This document shows positions 1 through 12,619 of a stretch of DNA of 64,000 nucleotides, piece after piece. Location: contig JADNRV010000109.1 of assembly GCA_015499995.1 (NCBI GenBank), forward strand, positions 123,137-187,136. Direction: 5' to 3'. Positions within the stretch are counted from its first letter, which is position 1, and each line of letters starts with the position of its first letter. Made by a program: the position numbers and the translations under genes. The notes below the pieces were generated by a model that ran no database searches, was not told the DNA's origin, and worked only from the letters and a program-made list of their open reading frames with translations. This stretch comes from Flammula alnicola (Eukaryota > Basidiomycota > Agaricomycetes > Agaricales > Strophariaceae).

Positions 1-836
1 AGCCTTCTTGTTCTTCGTTGCCGCAGCTCTCTAAACATGCATGAGCATCAGAGGAGTCCGGACAGTCCCAAAAAAGCGACGCACCAAGTTATGCATCTCC
101 ATAACAACCCCCCGGGACCTTGCTCGCCTGATCTTGTCAATTCCCTTCGCCATTGCAGCCTGGAGTTCATCTGCATTAGACAAGCGGTGGGGAGGTTCCG
201 AAACACGGTCGCCGATGAATTTATAACCAAGTACGGCCTCAGCGGGGTCAAGGTCCATGTTAGCACATACTCTAGAGATGAAGTCCTCGAATATGAGGTC
301 GGTTTCCAAGCGGATTGTAATTCGGGTGACGATGCCGTTTTGGACCTCGGTGTTGCGGGGGATTGAAACATCGATGTGGCTAATGTCAGCTTCTGTGAAA
401 GAGTTAGGCGATAGATGAAAATAATATTCTATAGAAACGACTTACGAGGGGCAGCAGGAGCACGAGCAACAGGATTTCTGAGTAGGGGAGCAGGCTCTCT
501 GTAGTATGGGGGTGGGGCATGAGGCAACGGAGCCATTGCAGGCGGATAGTACCGGGGAGGGAGCTGATTGTAATTCGGTTGGAGTCCTGCATAACCTGGG
601 TTGAAATGCTGCTGGTGAGGTGGAAGGGCGGCAGGAGCAGCAGGGCCGGCCCCAACACCTGGTAGGGCTGCATACTGATATAGATTGGCGTTTGCCATAC
701 GGTCTAGGACAGGATGGATGTCGGGGTGCCTATCCAACATGCCGAACCAATATCCTGCTCGAGGGAAGCGCCGTTGGAGTTCAGCTGGATCAGCGATATC
801 GTGGGGCATATTGCCGTGGCCGTTGTTATTTGCCAT
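1..836 (-). CDS. Hypothetical protein, partial (3' end outside window)
   Basis: Function not recognised. Three exons were read on the minus strand: 836-446, 392-85 and 30 to beyond base 1. The introns start GTAAGT and GTGCGT and the phases agree. The N-terminal ~130 residues are rich in Pro, Ala, Tyr and Asn (low complexity, with Gln-His-Asn stretches). The second exon encodes a compact folded-looking segment containing AVLGYKFIGDR and ending near MEMHNL. The third exon continues with a basic AAATKNKK-like stretch and leaves the window. The start at 836 (MANNNGHG) was chosen because the longer in-frame extension to 899 is short and unremarkable. My impression is that this two-part architecture recurs in several copies in mushroom genomes, often near repeats, but I cannot confirm that here. 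Confidence 0.6.
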
Positions 837-1453
837 CTGAAAAATAATGTTCTTGAGAGCGAATTGTGTGATAGGACTTGAAAGCGAGGATATCCGCACT
901 GCTCAGACCGCATTTTATGCCCAAAAAGCCAGAAAAACCCCATCTGTTTGCTGTACGTCGTTGCCAGGTCCACTGAAAATTTCAACGGTGACAGTAGTGG
1001 CTTCTATAACAATGGTCAGTATTGAAGATAAATTGTAATATATTGACTGCCGTCAACCCTCAATATCTCGTTGATCAAGAGAACTGAACACCGAGGAAAG
1101 CGCACCAAAGCCAGAAGGTGAATCATGAATCACACAGGCTAGGAACTGAAATCTAGTTTATTTGAGTACTAGAATACAGATAACTGAAGAGAGGAGAGTG
1201 TGTAACGGCAGGACGAGGAGGAGGGACGGTGTTCAGAGCATGTCGCCGATGGTGAAGATATTAGATAAAGGTTCAAGTTGTCAAGGGATCGTCCCGATCG
1301 GTACCTGTTTGGCACCCTCTGGATCAATAAACAAACAAACCGCTGAGGAACAACGTCGGCCAAAAAGCTCTATCGTTTTGAATATAGCTGTAAGCGGATT
1401 AGATTATGATTGCCGTTTAGACGCGTTCCCAGGCGAATGTCGAGAGCTATCAC

Positions 1454-1547
1454 ATTGGATTGCTCCACTGCCTGTAGCATAGGAGCTCAGAGTTTGGATA
1501 GTACCATAACATAATACATTGTTCTATGTACAGTGGAGCAATCCAAT
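1454..1547. repeat. 17-bp perfect inverted repeat
   Basis: ATTGGATTGCTCCACTG at 1454-1470 is repeated as its exact reverse complement at 1531-1547, enclosing a 60-bp loop. The right arm is also the left arm of the larger fold-back at 1531-1777, so three related arms lie within 330 bp. Confidence 0.85.
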
Positions 1548-1777
1548 CTGACCGCTCTCAGGGCGCGCGTGCTCGGGAAGGCGTCCAAGGCAGCGCCCGT
1601 TGTAGCTCGCGTAGATTAGATTAGATTAGATTAGATTATGCCGTCGCTGTGCATATAGGCTGATTCTCTCAGAGTCAATGCAGAATCCAAGCAACGTTGC
1701 CCGCGACGCTATACCGCACGGCGCTGCCTTGACGCATTCCCGAGCCCTCGAGCAGTCAGATTAGATTGCTCCAATGG
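1531..1777. repeat. Fold-back element (MITE-like)
   Basis: The reverse complement of 1531-1607 and the forward strand of about 1718-1777 share the order GCGCTGCCTTG, then TTCCCGAGC, then GTCAGATTRGATTGCTCC. They form imperfect inverted arms around a loop that contains the TTAGA microsatellite. A related third arm lies at about 1415-1470. No clean target-site duplication was found. Confidence 0.6.
1612..1638. repeat. (TTAGA)n microsatellite
   Basis: About five tandem copies of TTAGA. The same pentamer occurs as short arrays elsewhere in the window, for example near 13400. Confidence 0.85.
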
Positions 1778-2353
1778 CGCGTTTATATAGGTGTCCTCGG
1801 GCAGGCTCGGACATCCGTGGATATCAAGAAAGCATCAAGGCCACGGCCCACATGCTAGCCGTGATTTTTCCCGCACCACCACAGAGGGTTGATGCCGGCC
1901 GACGTCTTCTGGGCAGATCTAAACAGAGAAACGCAGAGACCACGTCAAGTACTGACAGTAGGGGGAGTGTCGGGATATCCGGCGGGCGGAAGAAGCAAGG
2001 CTTAAGGCGAAGGCACGATGACCGTCTCATTTTCAAGGTGAACCAATCAAGAACCAATCCAAAGCAGAGTCCGCCTCCTCAGATGAGGTGAAGATAATTC
2101 CTTTTTGGGAATTACAGGGAAGGCAGAAGCCCCACAATCAAGAATGCATCGTAACCACCAGCTAGGCGCACAAGAATAGAGAACATTCCCAACAGCGGGC
2201 CAGTTTCTCCATCAAAAGTTGCTGGCAAACGATTGTATCCCAACCCCCAATACCCAAGGTCCTTCAACCTGCTTTCTGGGAGGTTTGTTCCACAGACCCT
2301 CTTGCTCGTTTAGTACATATAGTGCTCACATTTTCTATTCAATGCTAGCCACG

Positions 2354-3699
2354 ATGTCGCTGTTTTCCCCACCGCCCAATCCTGCAGACCTTCGCCCACT
2401 GTACGTGTTCCACACTCTTTCGCTTATTTGTGATGTTGACGGGATCCATGGACAGATTACGCCCTCTTGTATGTGCTTGAAGATCCAGTATCGTTCGGCA
2501 ACGTTAACATTGATCACAAACCATACTGTTAGGTATTAGCCCACCTCTTCAATTGGCTGCTAGCCGGGATTCTTTCCGTTCAAGTCTGTGGGTTACGCGT
2601 TTCTCCTCCTACGCACACCACTCACTCTCTATTTGATGCCTAGACGTCTACCACCTCTCCTTTCCAAACGATAGCACGAGAATCAAGACTCTGGTGTACT
2701 GCGTCTACTTCATGCACATGCTTCAGCTTGGCTTCACGGCAAAGACCGCTGTCCGCGCCTTGGCGGATGGGTTTGGAAACTTCACAATCCTGAATGAGAT
2801 AGGCACGATTTGGGTGGATGTTTCGATTATGATCTCCTTACGTACGTATTGCGCAATATCTTTCCCTCGTCAATGTGACATTTACTTAACACCACAGCGG
2901 CGTTTATTTCGCAAATGCTGTACGTCCATCGTATTCGAATACTTTCGGGCTCGAAACTATTAGCAAGAGTGATCGTTCTGGTATGTCCTTTCAAATATTC
3001 ATCGGAAACCGTCACACTGCGCATTACTTCCTGGCCCACTTTTGATCGTCCTCTATTAGCTCGCCATGTTCCAGTTGGCAATGGGTATTGTGAATACGGT
3101 TCCCAGTAGAGGCTCGCCGATGGAAGCACTCGTGACTGACATATTCACGCCTCGAGTAATATTAGTCAATACGGTACGCCGTTTAAAATTCTCCCTTTAC
3201 GTAGTCTACAGACGGAAAAATCTCACGCAATTCAATATATAGATCCAAAATTCTGCTAATGCCCTTTGTGACATTATGATCGCAATTACAATGACATACT
3301 ATGTGCGTATTGTCTAACTGTCTATGTACACTAATGCGAGCCTAGGATGTGACCAGCTTTCTCGCGGACAATCTGGTATAAGACAGACTCGCACTCTCCT
3401 CAACAAACTCATACGATTAATTATCGCTAGTGGGTCCCTTACAGGCAAGTTGACGATACATATTTAATATCGGGTCTAACTTCGGCATTTCTTCTACAGC
3501 CATAGTCACCATCATTAACCTCGTACTCTTAATTGTCGCCAGCGGACATTCATATTATTTTATTACCACGGGCGGGGTCCTCGGACAGCTCTACACCAAT
3601 TCCATTTTGGCATTGCTCAACAGCCGAAGTCGAAGTGAGGTCGCTTTAGATGAGACCCTCCAGCTGGAGTTGTCAAGCGTCTCATTCAATATCCATTAA
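2354..3699 (+). CDS. DUF6534 domain integral membrane protein
   Basis: Predicted 285-residue multi-pass membrane protein of unknown biochemical role, from a family greatly expanded in Agaricomycetes. Nine exons close in phase: 2354-2400, 2456-2468, 2533-2587, 2644-2841, 2898-2980, 3060-3173, 3243-3302, 3357-3444 and 3500-3699. Family hallmarks are visible in order: LFNWLLAGILSVQVY, a short loop with FPND, a helix around LVYCVYFMHMLQ, later helices around AFISQMLYVHRIRIL and LAMFQLAMGIV, and the C-terminal signature GGVLGQLYTNSILALLNSR. The second exon is only 13 bp and is the least certain part; the ATG at 2342 is an alternative start. The last intron (3445-3499) starts GC rather than GT (AG/GCAAGT). 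Confidence 0.85.
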
Positions 3700-6600
3700 G
3701 GGATGCGTAATACGGATCGGCAAACACCGTCACTTCCATTTTCCCAGTGAATATCTATCGTAACAAGTAATATCTTACATTGATGTACTGTCATCGTACA
3801 GTAAAATTTCCAACTCGAAAGAATCTATTCTCCATACCCATAGGATTCGGAGAGAGAAGTTGTAACTCGGCTGCTGACCTCTTGTCAGCCAGAATAAAGG
3901 ATAGCTCTCATCCTACCTTATGCTCAGGGGCCAACTCTTCGCCAATGTAGGCTTTACTTTATTCAAGTGCTGGCAAACACAACGTTCGGTGAACTCTTAC
4001 TCTTATAAATCTTGGTTGAGGTTTGCACTGACGAGGCTGATTTTGCGGCTGCCTATTCACGTCTGGCTTTCTTTTATAGCGCAAAAAGTGGCATTTTTAA
4101 CGGATGAAGACCTTACCTTTGTTACGACAACAAACCGCTGAACGCTGAACATCGGAGGAGAGGCTCGAGTGGAGCACATTTTCTCCTAGAGACTGCTGCA
4201 GAGCTGAGATTCGTTAGATGAGACAATATCGGACATACTATGCAAGTAAGTTTTTCAACGCACCCTATCGCAACAATCCTTGATTTAAGGGGTATGTTGA
4301 GCGTTTCTTTGAGGCGGACGTCAAGGCTACATCGGCAGCCTCCTCTCCTGTTCACCTGCGTGATCACCGGATTAGCCTAAAAGTGCAAGACAAGACCACT
4401 GGTAGTAAGAGGCATGTACACCATTAAAGCTCTGGAGTTCAATTAGCCTGTTTTCTGAGCTGCTTCTTGATACCACGTAAATGGTGCATCCTGTCTGACG
4501 AGTGCTATTATATGTCGATACTATTTTTTGTGAATACTCCTCCGTCCGAAAACTCCGGCAGGACGTAGTTTTAGCGGAGGCGTAGACCGTACATTGGGCG
4601 TACAGCCGGACGGAACGGAAAAGGGAAAGGGATCATCGGAGTGTTTCCGTACATGTCTGCGTTCATCAGGAAAGTCACCGCCGGAGTATCGTATGATGAG
4701 TCTGAAGCGAGGTTGGCGATGGGTGCCGCAGATTTGTCGTGTCGTTGATCGTATTTCTGCTTATTGCTGCGGGATTGTCAGGATGGATGTCGAGAGGAGA
4801 GGCACTCACTGGCAATGCCGATTTGGCTGGGAATGCTGCCGCCTGGGGTGGCTCTACTTATGGAACCGTGAGAATTGGTGACGTATATATATCAGCCAGC
4901 TTTTAAATTCTTCCCTTGAAACGCTGGAACTTCGGCCAGCTGACCATGTCTGTGGAGGATAGCGGATACCGGATAGCGCGTATTATGTAACCGTATTATG
5001 TAATATCTTTGGTCGGCTTGTCTCGGCACCGCGCGCGTCTACTCTTCGTCAACCTTTGCTCCTTCCCCTCCGTGCTCCTTCTTCCCCTAGTGGCGACGGC
5101 AGCATTGTGCCGCAGTCCCTGTTCTACAGCCTGAGCGTTGGCAAGCTCTCATGTACTTGATACGGCTGGAAAATGCCCAAGGTCAGCAGCAGAACACCTC
5201 CGCTTCGTCACATCTGGCTTACCGTGTTGTGCTCATCGTGCACAGACTGCCCAGGCCCCAGTCAGCACCCCGCCTCTTGAATAATGACTTGCCGGTGTCG
5301 TTTCACACCACAGAGAGTCTATAGCAGAGGTGCAGTGCAGGATCGAAGCTGGCATGCAGCAACGAGAGCAAGATCAGTGCTAGCAACAATGGAGCGGGTC
5401 GATGTTGGGCCCCTACTGGATAGCAAGGAGCAGGTGGAAGGGTTGGTGTTCATAGGAGAAGTTGTCAGCAATGGTGGGGCAGGTTGGGCATCGAGAAGGC
5501 AGAAGGAAACATGTAAGTTCCAGGCTCATATCATGAGGTAGACTGCGTAGACTCACCAGTGTTCTTCCTTACAGCTTTTCTGTTGCTCGTATCCACGGGC
5601 ACGATCAAGTCAGCGACGGCGGGTAGTTGACTTGATGCAGGAGAGATGACACGAACGGCTTGGCGAATGTGGCAGCGGCGAACGGGCATAGCGTGATGGG
5701 CCATGGCAGATGAGCGGATTAGAAGGGGCGTCAAAACCAACAGCATGTAAGTTTAACCATACATTCTCAGTAAAGGACGTCTTACTTACCTTATGGTTCT
5801 CGCATCTAGTGCTCTATTTTGTTTGAAGTCTACGTGTAGCAAGAAGCATTAGCGCCAAACTCGAAGAATGGAGAGAGTCGTACCTCCTGGATTCAACAAG
5901 GCTGACATTAACCCTTGCCCTGTACCCTGCCTCCCTCTCATCGGTCGCTCGCATCAATCGGATCCCTGCTGGATCAGGTGTCGTGTCGTGCCGCCGTTCG
6001 TTGGCTTTTCGTGGTGCTCGCGAGGTTGGAGAGCAACGTCGTGGAGGAATGTTCAGCACTGCGGAAAGGAGTGGATCGAGAAAGAGCATGAAAACAAACA
6101 CAATACGTGAGTATTCATTCAGTACACAGGTCCAATGTATGGCGTTTACCCTGTCTTGGTTTGCAGTGGGCACACGACTTCCTTGTCGTCGCCGTTTACG
6201 GTCGGTCGCAGCCATCCCACAATTTGTTGTCACCCTTACATCACTCACGGCTGGCTTCCTTGAGGTTCGTCAAGTTGTGCATCGGCCGCGGTGGCGTGGG
6301 CTGTTGGGAACTACAAAACTGATAATGCATGGGGACTGGCAAGTCCGCGAGTTCGCGAGGACAAAGACAGAACCAACACACCAACACCACATTGTTCTTG
6401 TCACGTCATATGGTCATAGATAATCAGTAGATAGAATGGAAAAAATATGAATACCTTCTTTGATCTCGACACCGTGTCTCATGATGCGATAAAGAGCACC
6501 TCGTCCTCGATGTGTCTTGTCCAAGGCAGCCAAGGCAGCCCAAGGCATGTATAGGGCTGAGCGCGGGTGCACCCGCAGGTATTTCGCAGGTAGTGGTAGT

Positions 6601-9600
6601 TACCTTGTAGCCCCGAATTTTCTGAAAATTTTGCAATTTCTTTGGTGCAAATCCGTTGAGAACTGACTGAGTTATGCTTTCACCAAGTTTGAGCCAAAAC
6701 TCTTGAAAAATGCGGCTGTGCTGCGCCAAACTTCCCTTTTTGAGATCCGTGGGTCAATTTTGACGTATTTGGTATGCTGTGAGATCACCTTTGAGCACAA
6801 GGACTTCAAACTTGGTAAAAGCATAACTCAGTCAGTTCTCAATGGATTTGCACCAAAGAAATTGCAAAATTTTCAGAAAATTCGGGGCTACAAGGTAACT
6901 ACCACTACCTGCGAAATACCTGCGGGTGCACCCGTGCTCAGCCCTAGGCATGTATACTATCTAATCTAATTCATGTGAACCGTGACATGTTACTACTGAT
7001 GTGATGGTTCCACCTCCATCAAGATCTAACCGAGTATCCAGCGCTTTCGTGTATGAGGTCCCTTGCAGGTTCATCAAATCTACTCGACAATCTGTTTCGC
7101 AAGCGAGAATCCAACGGGATTTTTGAATTTATCATGCATCTTAGTGTCTATATTATAGATGTACCAAATATCACTAATACTCACTGTTTCCAATGTGCTT
7201 GGACACTCATGGTATCTACCGTGAATCCCTTCCTCCTCCGCTTCCTCCTTCCCCTTTTTTTAATTTCTTTTTCGATTTATTTTCTCGAATTGCGCCACAG
7301 ACACCGCTATCCGGCCGGAACTTCGGCTCGTTACCACAGCCAACGGTTCACGCGCAGGTCACCTGTAGGCTGTGCAACTTGTAGGTGACCTGTCAGCTGG
7401 CCTCCAAGCAGAGCGTAAATTGACCTACAAGCTTCTCGTGTATTTAAACTATTGGTTGCCAGCAAACACCACTAGTACATCACCTATGGACTGTGCTTGT
7501 ACGTATCGTGTATATTTGCTTGTACTCTGCCTACAAACTGCCGTTCCCATGCACGGCTAGCTCCGGGCAGCGCGTCGCTTGTGGACTTAGAGAAATTTCC
7601 GCCTTCACATCATGCTGTGACTGCCAGCAAACTTGTCCTCTCCCTCCATGTTGAACTTCAACCAACGCACAAGTCCTTCGGTTCGGACTCCCTCCTCCCC
7701 CTCGCTTTCCACTGCCCATCCATCCATCCTCCCTCCCTCCGTGCTTGAGTAGCCCTCAGCCCCCTCTTCTGACCTCCAATGGTATCACTTTTGGCCCCAA
7801 GGAGTCAGCACCAATTATGGTCATCGAAGACATCCGCTCCAGTGTAAGTTCTTTCATTACTCCTGCTCATGATAGATAGAGGTCTCATATCATCCTTCTA
7901 TAGACATGCTTTCAAGCAATGGCGAGAGATTATTCTCGAACGGCGCCATGTCACGATACCGCCTCGACCCGCCGGTTTGATTTATCTTCGCTGGAAGTTC
8001 TTAGTCTTGCCGTATTTATATTACATTATGTCCCTGTTGCTATTTCCCTCCTGTTCTCGTGGTACATACACCCTACAGGTGCAATAAATATTAAATTTAA
8101 GCTCATTTTCGTGAATAGACCAGGATTGTGGTCTCGGAGAGTTTACCAAATGCGGTATAGTGCGCACTAATCGACCTTCAAGCTGCCCGCAGGCTGTTAG
8201 CCGAGATCGCAGGCAGCCTACGCTCAGTGAACGTCAGCCGACTGAGATTTAAAAACGTGAATTGCTCCCAGATCAAACTGTTAGTAACCTTTAGGCTGGC
8301 CCTCAGGCTGCTTGCGCCGGTGCCCGCGGGAAATTTCCGCGCAGACCATTGACCGTGTACTCGTGTCTGTGGCAGATACTGACACTGATACTCGGATGTT
8401 TCGGCACTGACGTAATCTTCCCAGGCCCCCCTGAAAAAGTGCGGATGGCTAGATTGCGCATCCATTGCGCTCATGCTAGGCAGAATTTTTAAACAAAATT
8501 GCATTAATTCACATCCGTAATGCTTCAGAGATACTTACTTGAAGTTTACACATCATACCGGTGGTTCTTGATGGGTTTTTGAGTGATTTGAGCCCATGCA
8601 CTAACAATCTTATTTTCTGTTTCATATTTTCTGTACTAAATATGAATCATCATGTCAAATGAGTGCTAAGCCAATTAAAACAATTATTATGTACTTAATG
8701 AGCCATCATAAAATGCCAAACGCATGAGGGGCAGTGAATGGTGCAAGGTCAACGAGGGCGGAGTGTAGCGGAGTGAAGTCGCGGGAAATGCCGAAACTTT
8801 GCTAGAATGCGATTAGATTTCATGAGATGTCGTCCCGCGGGAAATCTAATCTACTGAAGATGTTTGCTGATGAGCCCAACGTATCTAAGCGAGTATCCGT
8901 TTGTTGACCAATTAAAACACGCAAAAAACGGTGAGAAACCACGGGTGATGGGCTCTAAGCGAGTATCATCGGCTGCGGGGCGCATCTGCGGCGATCAAAA
9001 ATGTCCATTCTAGGAAAAAATTGAATTTTGGGTCGCTTTTTTTGGTGCTGGAACAGCATTTTCCATGAGGCAAGCCACGGAAATTGCACAGTGGATGCCT
9101 CGTAGATGTATGCACATTCTCCCCTCTCTTTTTCCCTTTTTCCCTTTCCTTTTTGGGAATTTCGATTTATTTTTCTTTATTTTTTTATTTTCATCCCACA
9201 CACACCAGTATCGGGCCGGAACTTCTTTCCCAAAAACGTCGCTCTCGACTCAACAACGATGTTTTGCGATGAGTTAATGTTCGAACAATTCCTCTCATAT
9301 TTACTCATGCAAATACCAGAAACAACCTTTAACCACATTTTCTACCTTGTTCAAAGAAGGCACCAAGAAGGCACTGTGCCTGGCCCCGGCTCCAAGATCA
9401 CGCCAATCTCCAATTCGTTCGCCGCAGATGCCTCACCGTCATGACTCATTGCTCCAGATGCAGCCTGAGCGTCATCCCAGAAGCTCCGTTATAAACTTAA
9501 AACGCGTCGTGCCAATGATGGCCTGCATTCCCACTGTAAACATCCCAGTCCTCGCCTCTTTTCCTCTGCTATTGGCTTTGTCATTGTACAGCGATAACAG

Positions 9601-9617
9601 AAACATACCCGTGGAGG
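3700..9617. other. Gene-poor region with repeats
   Basis: No reliable gene was seen in about 5.9 kb. ORFs at 4594-4881, 5284-5541, 5814-6423, 7053-7748, 7869-8170, 8178-8504 and 9106-9640 show no domain, no conserved exon pattern and mutually overlapping frames. A 395-bp hAT-like MITE lies at 6552-6946. A 9-bp inverted repeat (AGGTCACCT / AGGTGACCT) is at 7356-7391. CT-rich tracts followed by a GGCCGGAACTTC-like motif occur at about 7230-7330 and again at 9120-9240. A fragment at 6331-6375 recurs at about 51461-51505. Confidence 0.55.
6552..6946. mobile_element. hAT-like MITE with long inverted arms
   Basis: A 395-bp non-coding element. It begins TAGGGCTGAGC and ends with the reverse complement GCTCAGCCCTA. 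The arms stay inverted and nearly identical for about 140 bp on each side (6552-~6690 and ~6807-6946). It is flanked by the exact 8-bp direct repeat GGCATGTA (6544-6551 and 6947-6954). An 8-bp duplication and a TAGGG-type terminus fit the hAT superfamily. Translating each arm outward gives the same ~36-residue peptide, which is an artefact of the inverted repeat and not a gene. Confidence 0.9.
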
Positions 9618-10801
9618 ATGGCTATTATTTGGGGATTTAATCTCTCTGAGATGAGTTGGGGTGCATTCGGGAATAAAAAGATGTTCGATAGACGATGGCG
9701 CTTTCGAAGAGAAAGGATTAGTGAGTCCTGCCTCCCCCCGCATTGTCTCCGGTTCAGCCTCTGACAAATTTTTACAGTGATATACCAAGTAAATTTCGAT
9801 TTTTACAGACAGTAAATCCCCCCTCATCATCTCGTACAGCTCGCTATGCTAATCAGCCTAGCTGCCGAAGTAAGTCCAAAGGTCTGAGGTCTTCTGTAGC
9901 CCCAGTCTGACAGTGTCGTCTTTTAGTGCACGGCAACATATTCCCTAGCAAAATACGAGAACCATCAAGGCAATATCGAAAGGATCAGTGGATACACTGC
10001 GTCCGTACACAATAACGACATCATCGCGGCGGCCTGCCTCACCATCGTATTCTGTGTCCTCGTCGCGACCCTTTTCGGCGCCGATTTCTTCTTCCTTTTA
10101 TTCTGGCCGAGAAGGAGGTATCCGGTGTGGTATAATGCTTCGAGAAAGGCTTTGGCAGTGGGGATTACGTTGGGTATGGCTGCTGCCACGTTGATGAGTA
10201 CGGTGCGCTCATTCTCCTATCTCAACCCCCAGCCTTTTCTGATGCTTTACCATTTCACGCAGATAGTCGTTGCTCGTCATGCAGTTTTCATCACGGGTGT
10301 GAGTCCATCTACAGCTCAGCGGTACCTCGATATCTACTTCCGCCCGCCGATTGGTACGTTTTTAGCTTGCATTACCCTGTGCTTATGCTCTTACTGACAT
10401 CAACTGGTCAGTGTACCGAAAATTCCCGCAAAATATTGCATGGGTTGTACTGCTTTGGCTGGCTTTCCTCTCGACCGTCGCAAGGTGAGTAGTATATGTT
10501 CCTAATTCCTATATCTAGGTTATCCTCGCTCACGCAACGATATAGCACTTTCATCATGTTCATCGCGGTCTCCCACGAGGAACATTTCGGTACTGATCCC
10601 TCAAACGAGAACGAAAAAGACACGGAGCCGCTGCCCATTCATGATGAGCGGTCGTCCGGTAATGATAATAACGCCCCGGCACTCACCGAGAAATCGAATG
10701 CGCTGAACACAGATGATCATGAGGGTGGGGAAGGTGTGACGAGGGCGGCTGCTGTTTCTTCGTTGGGTGCCCCGTTCACTCCCTCTCAGGATGTTGTATG
10801 A
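9618..10801 (+). CDS. Four-helix membrane protein, paralog 1
   Basis: Function unknown; 279 residues. Seven exons close in phase: 9618-9720, 9778-9788, 9840-9869, 9927-10202, 10263-10353, 10412-10484 and 10546-10801. A conserved N-terminal motif MFDRRW.FRRER is followed by four hydrophobic segments: around LAMLISLAAE, around LTIVFCVLVATLF leading into FFLLFWPRRRYPVWYNA, around VGITLGMAAATLM, and around VVLLWLAFLSTVAS. The C-terminal ~80 residues are hydrophilic and acidic, probably cytosolic or disordered. Exons 1-6 have exactly the same lengths as those of the gene at 13917-15033, which proves common descent. A broken third copy lies at about 53440-53920. The start at 9618 was chosen by alignment to the paralog. 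Confidence 0.8.
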
Positions 10802-10959
10802 AGCGCGGCCCATCATACCGAGGGGCCCGACTCATGTTTAGCCGGCCTCTTAGGGCGTCTGATGTATTATAGGCTGCGCTATTAGTGGCAGAATTGGAGG
10901 ATGCCATATACCTTACGTTTGTGGGTTTCGTTCTGACCTTTGGATCTTCTGAAGTCTGA

Positions 10960-11115
10960 TCGTCCGCTTATACCTTACTCCCCAGTTTTCTTCATAATAT
11001 ACCGATGCCTCGATTCTCCAAGTTCTCGCTCCGGATCCTCGAAAGAAATAGAGTACTCTGCGCATTGGCGATGTTGGCTTCTCATTTGATAACAGATAGA
11101 ACAATGTTCACTGTA
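10960..11115 (-). repeat. Duplicated coding-like fragment, copy A
   Basis: On the minus strand this reads SFEDPERELGESRHRY, then IMKKTG. The second copy, about 13245-13395, reads VFEDREGEMGDWERWY, then IIRKT. The codon-phase-preserving match suggests both are exon remnants of one gene family. Sequence upstream of this in each copy does not stay in one frame. Confidence 0.5.
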
Positions 11116-11823
11116 CACCCTCGATGATAAGCACATCAATAATGTCATGATAAGCGCCCGATAACGCTCCGCTGAGGGCGTCTTTCGCCACTTCACGCAC
11201 AGGAATGCAGTCCATTCCAACACGTTTTCGCCTCGTTCCTCCAGCAAACACACACCCGGAATGGTATAAGATCCCTTCGTTCTATTTCTACCTCCTTGCC
11301 TGTCCTTTGACTCAGAAGTACAGGTCCACCTATCCCTTCTCCTTTCCGGAGGGCGGTCGCATCAGCGTTCTACCCTCCACATCTATCCGGGGCATCCGCA
11401 TCAACCCTCCTGAAACGCTGCAGACAATGTCTGGAATCCCTAGTGGATTTCTTGTCGATCAATCTGATAGATGTCGCCCGTCGCATCGACCAGGGTACGC
11501 ACTGATTGCGACCATGTCGGGCCTTCGAGCTCGAAAGGCGAATATCGTCAAGTAAGTATGATCTATCGCCTGGTGCTCATCGCTCCGTCTGGAATATTAA
11601 GGCTGCACGCGTCAGTACGCGTCGTATTGACGGCCTCATGAAGCTTCATGAGAGGAACGAGCATGATGCTCGTTAGGGTTTGGGAAACGAGTAACTCTGG
11701 TACGTCAACCCTTCAATACCATGGGATGCATCCAAAAGTCACTGGCGTACCGCCGTGGATAGGCTGGTCCCTACCAATCGACATTGTAATGTACCTGCAA
11801 ATATATGAAGGATATTCAAGTTA

Positions 11824-12012
11824 CAGTGATTTGCAGTGCCGTTTGCACACGAATGTTAGGAAAATGTGTTTGTCTGCGTCTTGCCTTTGACCGTGCCTGA
11901 TACGCAGGAATAACCGGGAGCCCAGCAGCCGCCTGACATGCCGAACTCTCACGCCCACACATGCAAACAACTTTCAGGAAACGTGTCGTGCAAACGGCAA
12001 TGCAAGTCACTG
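11824..12012. mobile_element. Tc1/mariner-like MITE
   Basis: A 189-bp element. The left end CAGTGATTTGCAGTGCCG and the inverted right end CAGTGACTTGCATTGCCG differ at two positions. The match continues through GTTTGCAC. Each end abuts a TA dinucleotide (11822-11823 and 12013-12014), as expected for the TA duplication of Tc1/mariner insertions. It has no coding capacity. Confidence 0.75.
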
Positions 12013-12619
12013 TAAACCTGTTCACAATGACAACGTGAAAACATCATCCCGTTCTAGGCTAGAATATAAGTTGAATGACCATCCAAAACCCTGGCACATG
12101 TTCCAGATTTTGTCTGCTATACTTGCAAAACCAAACACTATTGTCGCACCTCTAATATGTTTATACAGTGTGCCTAGAGTAAGCATTGCGTTCATGGAAG
12201 TATATCAGTTTTAGCTGAATGTGCACGATGTAGGAACGGGTAGGCAAATTCACATATGGGATCTCGGGAAGAATAGATTAGATCAATTCATGGCTGTGCG
12301 CGGCTTACCTACAAATCTTCCTTCTTACCACCCATCACCACATCGAAATGCCTGCGCGTCTGGGCGGTGGCGATGTAGTAGTGGTCTATGGCGAGAAAAC
12401 TCTGCAAAGACTTTCGCGATACCCAATGATATATCAATGATACCCCAGTCTCTCGCGCTAAAGAAATCAGAATGAAAATGCAAAATCGTCTTGGCGCCCT
12501 GTCTGATATACCAGGTACTTCAATCATCCACCACCTTCAATTAAAGCCTTTTCCTAACATAAACCACAGTTCTTACCACCAAAACCACCGCTCCAGGTCA
12601 TTTGAACAGCGATATTACG

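Larger units (their letters stand above)
837..2353. other. Gene-free stretch with fold-back repeats
   Basis: No convincing coding region was found. ORFs at 1162-1482 and 1774-2091 have no recognisable domain and overlap repeats. The stretch holds two overlapping inverted-repeat structures and a TTAGA microsatellite (listed separately), followed by about 570 bp upstream of the DUF6534 gene. Confidence 0.6.
10802..12619. other. Intergenic stretch with repeats
   Basis: No secure gene. It contains a duplicated coding-like fragment at 10960-11115 (second copy near 13245) and a small Tc1/mariner-like MITE at 11824-12012. The ORF at 11205-11555 (116 aa) has no recognisable domain and I do not support it as a gene. 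Confidence 0.5.

Noticed and set aside
6424..6969. Two ORFs with identical peptide segments
   Set aside because: They are the two arms of the hAT-like MITE read in opposite directions, not genes.
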